The translations under genes were made by a program, and so were the position numbers. The notes beneath the pieces are model-generated. The model had not been told where the DNA came from. It saw only the letters and a program-made list of their open reading frames with translations, and did not search any database. Below are positions 19,202-28,194 of a stretch of DNA of 64,000 nucleotides, one piece after another. Each line of letters starts with the position of its first letter. The first letter of the stretch is position 1. Source of the stretch: an uncultured Lachnospiraceae bacterium (lineage in GTDB: Bacteria > Bacillota > Clostridia > Lachnospirales > Lachnospiraceae). The DNA is taken from positions 94,256 to 158,255 of the forward strand of contig CAMXIK010000003.1 of the NCBI GenBank assembly GCA_947243855.1. Reading direction: 5' to 3'.

Positions 19202-19274
19202 TGGAGATAGGGGGACTCGAACCCCTGACCTATACGTTGCGAACGTATCGCTCTCCCAACTGAGCTATATCCCC
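19202..19274 (-). tRNA. tRNA-Ala (anticodon CGC)
   Basis: Minus-strand cloverleaf with acceptor GGGGATA against TATCTCC, which gives the G3:U70 pair that identifies alanine tRNAs. The anticodon loop TTCGCAA gives CGC (reads GCG). The T loop is GGTTCGAGTCC and the discriminator is A. CCA is not encoded. Both tRNAs of this pair have C at position 34 and so read only G-ending codons. Confidence 0.93.
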
Positions 19275-19322
19275 TTGAGAAAAATTATACCATGGGACAA
19301 AGAAAAATCAAGAAAAATTTCG

Positions 19323-19351
19323 TTGGATTTTAGCGCCTAGTCCTGTATGAT
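19323..19351 (+). promoter_or_regulatory. SigA-type promoter of the pectin methylesterase gene
   Basis: TTGGAT (19323-19328), 17 nt, TATGAT (19346-19351), about 40 bp before the ATG at 19390. No operator of the type seen at 31434 follows it. Confidence 0.6.
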
Positions 19352-19389
19352 AAAAGAAGTGAAGAAGACGATAAAAACAGGAGGCGTAT

Positions 19390-20400
19390 ATGAAAAAAGG
19401 AATCACACTTCGCGTTTCAAATACAAAAACAGGAGAAAACTGCTTCGCAGCCGTCACGCAGGCCCTGCAAAGCCTTTCTCCCGACGGGACAGAACCGGTA
19501 ACCATCGAGATTGCTCCGGGTATTTATCACGAAAAAATCACGATCAACCGCCCCTTTGTCACGTTAGTGGGCGGCGGCGCGCAGCCAAGCGATACCGTTC
19601 TTTCCTATGACGACTACGCGAACCAGATCATGGCGGACGGCAGCAAGACTGGAACCTTCCGCTCTTATTCCCTCTTTGTGGACGCGCATGACGTGACCCT
19701 GCGCAACCTGACAATCGAGAACGCCTCCGGCGACTCTCCCACACACGGGCAGGCCATCGCGCTCTACGCGGACGGCGACCGTCTGACCGTGGATTCCTGC
19801 CGCATTCTCGGCCATCAGGACACCCTGTTTACCGGCCCGCTTCCGGAAAAGGAGCTGGTCAAAGGCGGCTTTATCGGCCCCAAGCAATTCTCTCCGCGCT
19901 TAAAAACCAGACAATCCTACAAAAACTGCTATATCTGCGGCGATGTGGATTTCATTTTCGGCGGCGCCTCCGCCTATTTTGAAGCCTGCACCATAGAATC
20001 CCTGCGCCGCTTCCCCGATTCCGCTGCGGAGTCAAAAGATCCTTCGCGCAAGGACGCAGACCCGCCTGTCCAAGGTTACGTCACGGCCGCTTCCACACCG
20101 AAAGATCAGGCTTACGGCTATGTCTTTTTTCAGTGCAGGCTGATCTCTAAGGATTGCCCGGAGGCTTCCGTCTATCTCGGCAGACCTTGGCGGAACTATG
20201 CCAAAACCGTCTTTATCGACTGCGACTTCGGCCCCCACATCCATCCGGCGCTGTTTCATGACTGGAATAAGGAAGAAGCCCGTAAGACCGTCCTTTACGG
20301 CGTTTCTGCCAAAAACGGGAAACAAACCTTTCCCCAGCGCGCGGATTTTGTACAGCTTTTAACCAAAGAACAGGCCGACGCCCTACGTCGTCTCCTGTAA
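19390..20400 (+). CDS. Pectin methylesterase (CE8), cytoplasmic form
   Basis: Removes methyl groups from galacturonate residues of pectin fragments, releasing methanol. The beta-helix family motifs are in order: GQAIALYADGDR, GHQDTLF (catalytic Asp), GDVDFIFGGA (second Asp) and YLGRPWRNYAKTVF (catalytic Arg). The 336-residue protein has no signal peptide, so it must act on imported oligomers. The ATG follows CAGGAGGCGTAT. The 3' end overlaps the convergent GH105 gene by 18 bp. Confidence 0.92.
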   Translation: MKKGITLRVSNTKTGENCFAAVTQALQSLSPDGTEPVTIEIAPGIYHEKITINRPFVTLVGGGAQPSDTVLSYDDYANQIMADGSKTGTFRSYSLFVDAHDVTLRNLTIENASGDSPTHGQAIALYADGDRLTVDSCRILGHQDTLFTGPLPEKELVKGGFIGPKQFSPRLKTRQSYKNCYICGDVDFIFGGASAYFEACTIESLRRFPDSAAESKDPSRKDADPPVQGYVTAASTPKDQAYGYVFFQCRLISKDCPEASVYLGRPWRNYAKTVFIDCDFGPHIHPALFHDWNKEEARKTVLYGVSAKNGKQTFPQRADFVQLLTKEQADALRRLL

Positions 20401-21528
20401 CCGCCGTATCTCCGTGTAAGCAAGTAAAAACGGCCCCACGCCCTTCGCGTCGTCCTGCACCACCGGCTCCGACAGATAATACTCATACGTTCCCGACCGC
20501 CTCTGCTTGCCGCCAAGACCAGCCACAAGACAGATCCCGCCAAGATGAAGCTGTCCCGTCTCGTCCTCTGTCAAATAGGTATCGCAGATGCCCTGAAAGG
20601 CTTTCTGCCCGTACGCGCGGTATTTCTCCGGCAAAAATCCAAGACGCACACCCTTTAACAGCGCATATGCCATGATGGAGCTTCCGCTCGTTTCCAGATA
20701 ATTTCCGTCCATGCCGCCCACATTGACGACCTGATACCACATGCCGTTTTCATTCTGGTAGCGCAGCATCGCGTCCGCCAGCTCCACAAAAACCCGCTTC
20801 ATATTTTCATAGGGCGCGCCGTAGGAAGCGTCCGCCTTATCCAAGGTGTCTAGCAGCGCCATCGTATACCATCCGATTGCCCGCAGCCAGAAATTCCGGC
20901 TCAATCCCGTCACCTTATCGCACCAGAACATTTCCTTCGAGGCATCATAGGCATGATAATAAAGCCCTGTTTTTTCATCCCGCATATGCTCTACCACAAG
21001 CTCAAACTGGTTAAAAATATCCTGATAATTTTTCTTATCGTGAAAACGGGTTTCGTACTCCATGTAAAACGGCTGACACATATACAGACCGTCTAACCAC
21101 ACCTGATTCGGGTATATATTTTTATGCCAGAAGCTTCCCTCCTTCGTTCTCGGCATCTGCTCGATCTGGCTGTATACCAAGTCGATCGCCTTGCGGTATT
21201 TTTCCTTTCCGGTCAAATCGTACAGCTCAAACAGGGTTTTCCCCGCATTGATATTGTCAATATTCAGTTCCTGCACATCGTAGCCGTCGATCGACCCGTC
21301 CTCTCTCACTTTGCAGTCGATAAACCCGTCCGCAAAGTGAAAATACTTCTCATCCTTCGTGATGGCATACATTTCCAGCACCGCCTTAATCATACAGCCG
21401 TCGATATAATTCCATGTAGATTTCAGTCCCTGCCTGATTTTTTCAATATTCCAAATCGGGCGCTCCGGCGTGCTCTCCGCTAACAGCCAGTCAATATACC
21501 TCTCAATCCTGTCCATTTCTTTTCCCAT
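20383..21528 (-). CDS. Unsaturated rhamnogalacturonyl/glucuronyl hydrolase (GH105)
   Basis: Releases the unsaturated uronic acid from oligosaccharides made by pectin lyases. It shows the (alpha/alpha)6-barrel GH105/GH88 pattern of YteR/YesR: GSFWHKNIYPNQVWLDGLYM with the catalytic Asp near residue 135, FWLRAIGWYTMALLD, and a C-terminal SGTYEYYLSEPVVQDDAKGVG. It has about 381 residues and no signal peptide, so it is intracellular. Start 21528 follows AAAGGAG; an ATG 24 bp upstream lies before that site. It is the last gene of the pectin transport operon, 28 bp after the MATE gene. Confidence 0.92.
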   Translation of the reverse strand: MGKEMDRIERYIDWLLAESTPERPIWNIEKIRQGLKSTWNYIDGCMIKAVLEMYAITKDEKYFHFADGFIDCKVREDGSIDGYDVQELNIDNINAGKTLFELYDLTGKEKYRKAIDLVYSQIEQMPRTKEGSFWHKNIYPNQVWLDGLYMCQPFYMEYETRFHDKKNYQDIFNQFELVVEHMRDEKTGLYYHAYDASKEMFWCDKVTGLSRNFWLRAIGWYTMALLDTLDKADASYGAPYENMKRVFVELADAMLRYQNENGMWYQVVNVGGMDGNYLETSGSSIMAYALLKGVRLGFLPEKYRAYGQKAFQGICDTYLTEDETGQLHLGGICLVAGLGGKQRRSGTYEYYLSEPVVQDDAKGVGPFLLAYTEIRRLQETT

Positions 21529-21556
21529 CCTTCTCTCCTTTCCCAACCCCATCGGG

Positions 21557-22951
21557 TTATGTGCGAATCCTCTTCTTTTTCCAATAACCGGTTCTGTATA
21601 TGAGGTACAGCACGGCGGCGGACAAGCCGTTACTGATCACCACAGAATACCACACGCTTCTGACTCCCATGTGGAGCCACATCTCACAGATATAAAGAGT
21701 GGCAAAACGGAAGATCCATAGTCTGGCCGCATCAATCGCCATCGTCACTTCCGTATGCCCGCTTCCCTGAAACAGCCCCATCGTGGAATTATGCACGCCG
21801 TTTGCAAAGCACCAAAACGCCATAATGCTTAAAAAATCCGCCGCCATGCCGATGACTTCGGCGTCATCCGAAAAAATCCGCACAATCGCTGTCGAAACGG
21901 GCATTCTGGAAAGAATCATCCCGCCTGCAAACAGGAAAACGACGCTGATGTTTCGGGACAGACGGTAACCCTGTTCGGCCCTCTCATACTGATTCGCTCC
22001 CACATTCTGTCCCACGATCGTCGCCACCGCCGAACCGATCCCGTTGGTCGGAAGCGTGATCAGGCTGTTAATCTTATTGCCGATCCCATAGGCCGCCATC
22101 GCCTGTGTGCCGTAAGCAAACACATTTCTGCTCATCAGGAGGAACCCAAACTGCATCGTACTTCCGCCGATGGCTGTCGGCATCCCCACTGTCAAAATAC
22201 TCTTCAACTTGCTTTTTTCAAATTTCAGTCCCTTAAGACTCAAATAGATATCTTTCCTTCTGTCCTGCAATAACACAAAAGCCACAACCGCTGGCACTGC
22301 CTTAGCGGTCACCGTCGCCAGCGCCGCTCCCGCCGCTCCCATATGAAGCGCCACCATTAACAGCGGGTCCAATCCCATATTGAGCAGAATTCCCAAAAAG
22401 TTCAAGAGCATGGGGCGAAACGTATCGCCCTGCGCCTGATTGATCGCCGTATACATATTGATCGTAAACAAAAACGGCATATCCAAAATCACAAGCTGCA
22501 AATAGGTCTTACTGTGACGCCATGTCTCCCCCTCCGCTCCGAGCCACGTCACAATCGACGGCGTAAAGACGGCGCAAAGGCCGGCGCATACGATGGAGAA
22601 CAGCAGCGCGCAGGCAAAAATCTGGTTCGCCATACTCCTCGCGTCCTCATCCTTTTTCGCGCCCAAATATTGGGAAATCAAAACGGAGCCGGCCACCGTC
22701 AGACCGGAGCCGAAATTGACGACAATGCTCTGCATGGGCGTTACCAGATTGATGGCCGCCAGTTCCTCCGTGCCCAATCTCCCCAGCCAGTAGGTGTCCG
22801 TCAGATTATACATGGTCTGCAAAAAGCTATTGATGACGACCGGAATGGCGAGCGTCAAAATCGCCTGCAGCATACTGCCGCTAAGCAGCAGTTCCCGATT
22901 GGAACGGCTGTTGTTTTTATCTCCATATTTTCTGAGAAATTCTATCAACAT
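21557..22951 (-). CDS. MATE family transporter inside the pectin operon
   Basis: A 464-residue twelve-helix MATE protein: VVINSFLQTMYNLTDTYWLGRLG at helix 1-2, INLVTPMQSIVVNFGSGLTV, and a second half with IGNKINSLITLPTNGIGSAVATIVGQ. It lies 6 bp after the ankyrin-GH43 gene and 28 bp before GH105, so it is clearly within the operon. Its role there is unknown. Export of an inhibitory plant phenolic or sugar by-product is one inference. It is only distantly similar to the MATE protein at 16831. Confidence 0.88.
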   Translation of the reverse strand: MLIEFLRKYGDKNNSRSNRELLLSGSMLQAILTLAIPVVINSFLQTMYNLTDTYWLGRLGTEELAAINLVTPMQSIVVNFGSGLTVAGSVLISQYLGAKKDEDARSMANQIFACALLFSIVCAGLCAVFTPSIVTWLGAEGETWRHSKTYLQLVILDMPFLFTINMYTAINQAQGDTFRPMLLNFLGILLNMGLDPLLMVALHMGAAGAALATVTAKAVPAVVAFVLLQDRRKDIYLSLKGLKFEKSKLKSILTVGMPTAIGGSTMQFGFLLMSRNVFAYGTQAMAAYGIGNKINSLITLPTNGIGSAVATIVGQNVGANQYERAEQGYRLSRNISVVFLFAGGMILSRMPVSTAIVRIFSDDAEVIGMAADFLSIMAFWCFANGVHNSTMGLFQGSGHTEVTMAIDAARLWIFRFATLYICEMWLHMGVRSVWYSVVISNGLSAAVLYLIYRTGYWKKKRIRT

Positions 22952-22957
22952 GCGCTT

Positions 22958-24874
22958 CTATCTCTCCTGATAACAGAAATTTTGAAATTCGATAAAAAGC
23001 GGCTCTCCTCCCGCATACCCATACATGCCTACCATCGCCCCGGTAAACCGTTTGCCCATAGAAATCCCCTCGTCGCATAAATAATACACATTGGACAATG
23101 TTTCCGCCGTCTTCCAAGCTTCTCCTGCCGCCGCGTAATAGAAACGCCTTTGCAGATAGTTCGTTTCAACGCCCAACACGAGACGGCCGCCCGCCGGATC
23201 GGTAAGCTTCTCCATCCTATGGTCGATCGTTTCTTTTCCGATATGCTCCCTCACCTGTAGAAAATAAGACTCGCTGTTTCTGGAAAGGAAAAAGCACACC
23301 CAGGTATTTTCATCATAATAACAGGTGATGCCCGCCTCCTGTCCTTCCGAAAGCGCAGGTGCGGCAAAATCCGCCTCCGCCTGAAAACAGAATGCGCTCT
23401 GCCGCCTTACCAGAATATTCCTCGCCTTTACGGACGAGAGCGGATAGGCGCTCGCCTTCAAAAGCAGATTCCCGTTTTGGAAGCGGATCGCATCTTTCTC
23501 CGGCGGTCTGGGCGTCAGAAAATCCTTCGGAAGCCCGTTCTGGAACAGCCGCTTGGCGCCAGCCCGCTCGTCCGCAGCCGGCAGGGAAGCTTTCAGCGCC
23601 AGAATGGGCCGCTTCTGCAGCACGCTCGGCCCTTTCAGATCGTTTACGATAGGCCAGCCGTCCGCCGTCCAGGTGATCGGATCGAGCGCGGTCTCCCTGC
23701 CGAGTATGCTGTAACTGCCCTCCACTCTCCTGCCGCATAAATAAACCATGTACCACTCTCCGTTCTGGGTACAAACCGGTTTTCCGTGCCCGCAGCGCTG
23801 CAATCCCGCTTTTTCATCCGTCTGCCGCATGATCGGATTATAGGGGCAAGGCTCATAATTGCCCATCAGGGTTTTGCTTCTCGCCACCGTAACCCGATGC
23901 CCCGGCCCGGTGCCTCCCTCCGCCAGAAACAGATAATAATACCCGTCCTTTTTCAACAGATGCGGCCCTTCGGGCGCTCTCTTCTGGCTGCCGTAATAGA
24001 GCAGGGACGCCTCCGAAATCTGCCGCTTACAGTCGCCGCTCAGCTCAAAAATTCTCGCGCCCCTGTTAAGCAGCATATAGTGCCTGCCGTCCTCGTGAAA
24101 GATAGACGGATCGATTCCATCCTCTTCCATAAATACGGGTTCGCTGTAAGGCCCTTCCGGTCTGTCGGAGGAAACCACGATCTGTCTCCTGTAAACAGTT
24201 CCCGTATCGTTCAGGCGGTAGGTCGCCGTAATATAGAAAATTCCGTCGTCATAGGAAATATCCGGCGCCCAATACCCCCGTCCGCCTTCCAACTCATCCA
24301 GCCCAGCCCACTCGGGATTGGTGATCGCATGTCCGATGATCTCCCAGTGAACCAAATCCTTAGAGTGGGAAATCGGGATGCAGGGGAAAAAGATAAAGGA
24401 AGAATTTACCATATAATAATCTTCCCCTACCCGGACAATAGACGGATCGGGAAACATGCCCGTACGGATTGGATTATGGTACATCTCTTCATAAGGCGTT
24501 CCCACCTGTTTCTCATAATAGGAAAGCAGCTCTTTGTGCCCATTTTCCCATGCGATCTGATACGGCGTCACCAGATTCCGGTCTCCGGCAGTGATATCCA
24601 TTCCCACACGCTCCACCAGATAGCGGTTCCGTTCCACATCGCCGGACATTGCCGCGTAGTGGAGAATGGTGCGGTTTTGTTCATCCACCGTATTCATGCT
24701 CGCTCTGGAATACTCGACGATATACTTGACAATCGGGAAACTGCCCGCCTGCGCCGCATACAGGCACAGCGGTATGCCATCTTCCGTCTTTTCATCGATA
24801 CTGGAGGGATTTTCCGTCAAAATCCGTTTCACTTCCTCCAAATCCAGCGTGATAATCGCCTGCTCTAAATTCAT
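22958..24874 (-). CDS. Ankyrin-repeat domain fused to a GH43 glycosidase
   Basis: Residues 1-125 contain ankyrin-type repeats (DGIPLCLYAAQAGSFPIVKYIVE, NRTILHYAAMSGDVERNRYLVE, NLVTPYQIAWENGHKELL). A five-bladed GH43 catalytic domain follows from about residue 138: general base Asp in FPDPSIVRVGEDYYMV, the modulating Asp in GIDPSIFHEDGRHYML, acid Glu in APEGPHLLKKDGYYY. The last 150 residues form a beta-sandwich common in GH43. Likely arabinofuranosidase or xylosidase acting on pectin side chains in the cytoplasm (no signal peptide). The ankyrin fusion is unusual and has no obvious frameshift or join. Confidence 0.85.
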   Translation of the reverse strand: MNLEQAIITLDLEEVKRILTENPSSIDEKTEDGIPLCLYAAQAGSFPIVKYIVEYSRASMNTVDEQNRTILHYAAMSGDVERNRYLVERVGMDITAGDRNLVTPYQIAWENGHKELLSYYEKQVGTPYEEMYHNPIRTGMFPDPSIVRVGEDYYMVNSSFIFFPCIPISHSKDLVHWEIIGHAITNPEWAGLDELEGGRGYWAPDISYDDGIFYITATYRLNDTGTVYRRQIVVSSDRPEGPYSEPVFMEEDGIDPSIFHEDGRHYMLLNRGARIFELSGDCKRQISEASLLYYGSQKRAPEGPHLLKKDGYYYLFLAEGGTGPGHRVTVARSKTLMGNYEPCPYNPIMRQTDEKAGLQRCGHGKPVCTQNGEWYMVYLCGRRVEGSYSILGRETALDPITWTADGWPIVNDLKGPSVLQKRPILALKASLPAADERAGAKRLFQNGLPKDFLTPRPPEKDAIRFQNGNLLLKASAYPLSSVKARNILVRRQSAFCFQAEADFAAPALSEGQEAGITCYYDENTWVCFFLSRNSESYFLQVREHIGKETIDHRMEKLTDPAGGRLVLGVETNYLQRRFYYAAAGEAWKTAETLSNVYYLCDEGISMGKRFTGAMVGMYGYAGGEPLFIEFQNFCYQER

Positions 24875-24900
24875 ACGCGCCCCGCTCCTTTAAAACATCG

Positions 24901-26496
24901 TTAATCCGCCACAACACGGATATACTCGAAATCCGCATAGCCGCCGTTTTCCTCTCCGGCGTCGTCCGCCCTGTCTTTTCCGCCAGCGCACACATTGGCA
25001 AACAGCCCGATTTTCGCGCCGACCCATGTGTGATCCGAAGGCATGAAGTCCGTCGGCACATCATCCTCCGCCTCCCCTTCCAATCCATAAAACATCCGAA
25101 AGGCCGGGCCATGCGCGCCCTCCTCCATGGCAAACGAGAGATATATTTTTTCGTCGTCCCCCGCGAGCGTTCTGATGACGGTAACCTTTTCTTTGATGCC
25201 CTCATCCGCATCATAGGCCTCTCCATATACCAATGTCTTACTTCCATTGACGATCCGCACCGCAAGATAAGCATAATGACCGCCCATCATGACCATCCCC
25301 GCCTGCGCGCCTTCCGCAAGGCCGCCTACATGCAGGCAGACTGTCGCCTTAAAGTACGGGCATACCAGCTTCTGGGTCAGCACATTGGCGCACTCCCACA
25401 GGACCGGTTCCGCCTTCCCCGACGGATTTAACGCATACAGACGCAGGAAACCGCTTCTTTCCGTGAGGGAGTAGAAGGACTCCTGCGAATTGCCCAGCCA
25501 CTGCCACATCAGATTCAAGGCGGAAGCTTCAAAGGTATCGGAAGCTTCTAACGATGCGGGAGCCTCGCTTACGCCCGTATCGGGTTTTTTGTGCACGAGG
25601 CAGGGTTCTCCGCATCCATCCTCCGCATTCACGCCGATCACGGGCCAGTCGTTTTCCCAAATCACCGGCTGCATATGCACGATTCGCCCGTACAAGCCCC
25701 TGTCCTGAAAGTGAAGAAACCACTCCTCGCCGCTTGCCGTATCGGTAAGCCCGCCCTGATGCGGCCCGTTAATCACGGAATTTCCCTGTTTCATGACGAT
25801 CTTTTCTTCATACGGCCCATAGATATTTTTTGATCGCAGAGCCGTCTGCCACCCCGGCTTCACGCCCCCAGCAGGAGCCAGAATATAATAGTACCCGTTT
25901 CTCTTATAAACCTTTGGCCCTTCAATCGTAGGCTGCGTCTCCACGCCGTTAAAGATAAAATGATCTTCCCCGATTGCGCTTCTCCCATCGGCCGACATCG
26001 GAAAAATCCCCAGATAACTCTTAAATCCGATACGGCTTTTGGCATAACCGTGTATCACATACGCCAGACCGTCTTCGTCCCAGAACGGGCAGGGATCGAT
26101 CAGTCCCTTTCCCGCCAGCACGGTCACCGGCTCCTCCCACTTGCCCAGAGGGTCTTTCGCGCTCACCATAAAAATACCCTCGTCCGGCATACCGTAATAG
26201 ATGAAAAACCTCTCCTCATGATAGCGGATCGCAGGAGCCCACACGCCTTTGGCATGCTGCGGCATATTATATTTTTCATCCGGAATCCTCTCAAGCGCGT
26301 AGTTTGCAAGCTTCCAGTTTACCAAATCCTTCGATGTCAAAATCGGAAGCCCCGGCACATAATTAAAGCTGGAGGCCGTCATATAATAGGTATCGCCCAC
26401 CCTGATCACATCAGGGTCGGAATAATCCGCAAACAGGACGGGATTTTGATAAGTGCCGTCCTCCAAATCCGCTTTCCACAAATATTCCCTCTCCAT
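24901..26496 (-). CDS. GH43 family glycosidase (arabinofuranosidase/xylosidase)
   Basis: A 531-residue intracellular enzyme. The GH43 propeller residues are visible: ADYSDPDVIRVGDTYYMTAS (general base), GLIDPCPFWDEDGLAYV (modulator) and TIEGPKVYKRNGYYYILAP (acid Glu). A C-terminal concanavalin-like sandwich covers the last 200 residues, as in long beta-xylosidases and arabinofuranosidases. It sits between the CE12 esterase and the ankyrin-GH43 enzyme in the operon. The exact linkage specificity cannot be read from sequence. Confidence 0.9.
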   Translation of the reverse strand: MEREYLWKADLEDGTYQNPVLFADYSDPDVIRVGDTYYMTASSFNYVPGLPILTSKDLVNWKLANYALERIPDEKYNMPQHAKGVWAPAIRYHEERFFIYYGMPDEGIFMVSAKDPLGKWEEPVTVLAGKGLIDPCPFWDEDGLAYVIHGYAKSRIGFKSYLGIFPMSADGRSAIGEDHFIFNGVETQPTIEGPKVYKRNGYYYILAPAGGVKPGWQTALRSKNIYGPYEEKIVMKQGNSVINGPHQGGLTDTASGEEWFLHFQDRGLYGRIVHMQPVIWENDWPVIGVNAEDGCGEPCLVHKKPDTGVSEAPASLEASDTFEASALNLMWQWLGNSQESFYSLTERSGFLRLYALNPSGKAEPVLWECANVLTQKLVCPYFKATVCLHVGGLAEGAQAGMVMMGGHYAYLAVRIVNGSKTLVYGEAYDADEGIKEKVTVIRTLAGDDEKIYLSFAMEEGAHGPAFRMFYGLEGEAEDDVPTDFMPSDHTWVGAKIGLFANVCAGGKDRADDAGEENGGYADFEYIRVVAD

Positions 26497-26507
26497 AGCA
26501 TCGCTCC

Positions 26508-27197
26508 TTATATTTCATTCAACAGCAGATCCCGATAGATTCCGCCCAACTCTTTCAATCCTCTGGCAATACAGCCCCCATACACCACAGCGCCCGCATA
26601 TTTTAAATGCGTATTGTCAGTGGACAGACCATCTGGGAAATGAGGATAGATCCCCGCCGGAACATGCATATACCATGCCTTTGTGGCCTCCTCTCCGGCC
26701 CTTTCCATCTCCGCACGGCTCATCGTATACAGATCCACCAACGGAACGTCTAAATTCGCGGCTGTCCGCTTCATGGCCGTCACATAATCCCCATGGTTTC
26801 CCGGCCCCAGCGTCTTCTCATCCACAAAACATCTTCGTTCCACCGGCGTGATGAACACCGGATAGGCCTTTTTATTTCTAGCCACGTTCACAAACTTTTC
26901 GAGATTGACCATATAATCGGAAAACGGCTCGGTATATCTGGCCGGATTCTCCTTCTTTTCATCATTGTGCGCAAACTGGATAAAGAGAAAATCGCCCTCC
27001 GTGATCCTGTCATAGATAACGGCAAGTCTGGATTCGTCAATAAAATCCCTCGTGCTTCTGCCGTTCTTTGCGTGATTTTCAATGGTAATCTCCGGCTTTA
27101 AAAACAGATGCATCACCTGTCCAATGCCAGTCTGGGGATACGTAGTAATATCGTTATACTGTACGGTGGAATCGCCCGCCCAAAATATTGTCGCCAT
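26508..27197 (-). CDS. Rhamnogalacturonan acetylesterase (CE12, SGNH hydrolase)
   Basis: Removes acetyl groups from the galacturonate of rhamnogalacturonan I fragments. It is a 229-residue SGNH-fold enzyme: nucleophile Ser in IFWAGDSTVQYND (block I), block II Gly near NHAKNGRSTRDF, block III Asn in FIQFAHNDEKK, and the catalytic Asp/His pair in STDNTHLKYAGA. There is no signal peptide. It lies 12 bp before the GH43 gene and 108 bp after the second permease, with a stem-loop in the gap. Confidence 0.9.
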   Translation of the reverse strand: MATIFWAGDSTVQYNDITTYPQTGIGQVMHLFLKPEITIENHAKNGRSTRDFIDESRLAVIYDRITEGDFLFIQFAHNDEKKENPARYTEPFSDYMVNLEKFVNVARNKKAYPVFITPVERRCFVDEKTLGPGNHGDYVTAMKRTAANLDVPLVDLYTMSRAEMERAGEEATKAWYMHVPAGIYPHFPDGLSTDNTHLKYAGAVVYGGCIARGLKELGGIYRDLLLNEI

Positions 27198-27237
27198 ACT
27201 GCCTCCTTCCGATCCGCCTTACGGCTTCTCATTCTGA

Positions 27238-27265
27238 AATGGGGGAAACCACAGTTTCCCCCATT
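27238..27265 (-). promoter_or_regulatory. Stem-loop between transporter and enzyme genes
   Basis: AATGGGGGAAAC and GTTTCCCCCATT form a perfect 12-bp stem with a 4-nt loop. On the minus strand no T-tract follows, so it looks like an mRNA 3'-end stabiliser or processing site separating the transporter from the enzymes rather than a strong terminator. Confidence 0.55.
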
Positions 27266-27305
27266 CCGTTATCCTATCTTGTCTTATGCTTTTTTAGAAC
27301 AAACC

Positions 27306-28181
27306 CTACTCCTTAACGGCTCCTACATTCACACCCTGTACAAAATAGTCCTGACAGATCGGATACAGGATCATGAACGGAATAATCGCTACGATGATCG
27401 CCGCATTCTGAATGGTATTGGTGGACAGGGAACCGTCGTCCGTCGGAAGGTCATTGTCCATAACCATTGCGCGCAGCTTCATCTGGAAGTTAAAGAGTTT
27501 GTTATCGGTAATATAAATCTTAAAGTTGGTATAGTCGTTCCAATAGGTAACCGCAAACATCAGTCCGATCGCCGCCAGCGCCGCTTTAGACAAGGGCAGT
27601 ACGATCTTGATGAAAATACCCATAGGCGTGCATCCGTCGAGCTTCGCGGACTCAAACAGCGAAGCCGGTATGCCCTCAAAGAAGTTGCGCATCAATACCA
27701 GATTGTAGACGTTAATACCAAGCGGCAAAATTACCGACCACAGCGTATTGGTCAAATGCAGATTCATCATCACGACGTAAGTAGGAATCATACCGCCGCT
27801 GAACAGCATCGTGAACAGCAGTATCCATGAAAACAGATTACGTCCCGGCATATCCCACTGAATCAGCACATAAGCTCCCAGCGTAGAAAGTACCAAGCCC
27901 ACAATCGTACCCGCGCCCGTCACTAGCAGCGAGATCAAAAACGGTCTGTACAGATCCGCCCGGGAAAGAATCATCTTATAAGCGCCCAATGTAAATTTAG
28001 CCGGCCATAACCGCATACCATATCCGGCAGCCGCATCCAGCGAGTCCACCAGAACCTTCCAGATCGGAATCAGGATAATAATGGATATGAGGATAAACAC
28101 GATGGTATTGACAACGGCAAAGAGCGTAATCTTCTTCTTTGGCTTTTTGTAAACAGCTTTATTGGTTGTAGTTGCTTCCAT
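27306..28181 (-). CDS. Sugar ABC transporter permease (YtcP/LplC type)
   Basis: Inner-membrane subunit of a carbohydrate uptake ABC system (CUT1). It has six predicted helices, beginning ITLFAVVNTIVFILISIIILIPI, with the EAA loop SAKLDGCTPMGIFIKIVLPLSKAAL. The C-terminal tail FVQGVNVGAVKE is characteristic of YtcP proteins. The frame is open to 28262, but MEATTTNKA at 28181 follows AAAGGAGGGAGAACA and is chosen (291 residues). No ATPase gene is in the operon; such systems usually share a general MsmX-like ATPase encoded elsewhere. Confidence 0.93.
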   Translation of the reverse strand: MEATTTNKAVYKKPKKKITLFAVVNTIVFILISIIILIPIWKVLVDSLDAAAGYGMRLWPAKFTLGAYKMILSRADLYRPFLISLLVTGAGTIVGLVLSTLGAYVLIQWDMPGRNLFSWILLFTMLFSGGMIPTYVVMMNLHLTNTLWSVILPLGINVYNLVLMRNFFEGIPASLFESAKLDGCTPMGIFIKIVLPLSKAALAAIGLMFAVTYWNDYTNFKIYITDNKLFNFQMKLRAMVMDNDLPTDDGSLSTNTIQNAAIIVAIIPFMILYPICQDYFVQGVNVGAVKE

Positions 28182-28194
28182 TGTTCTCCCTCCT

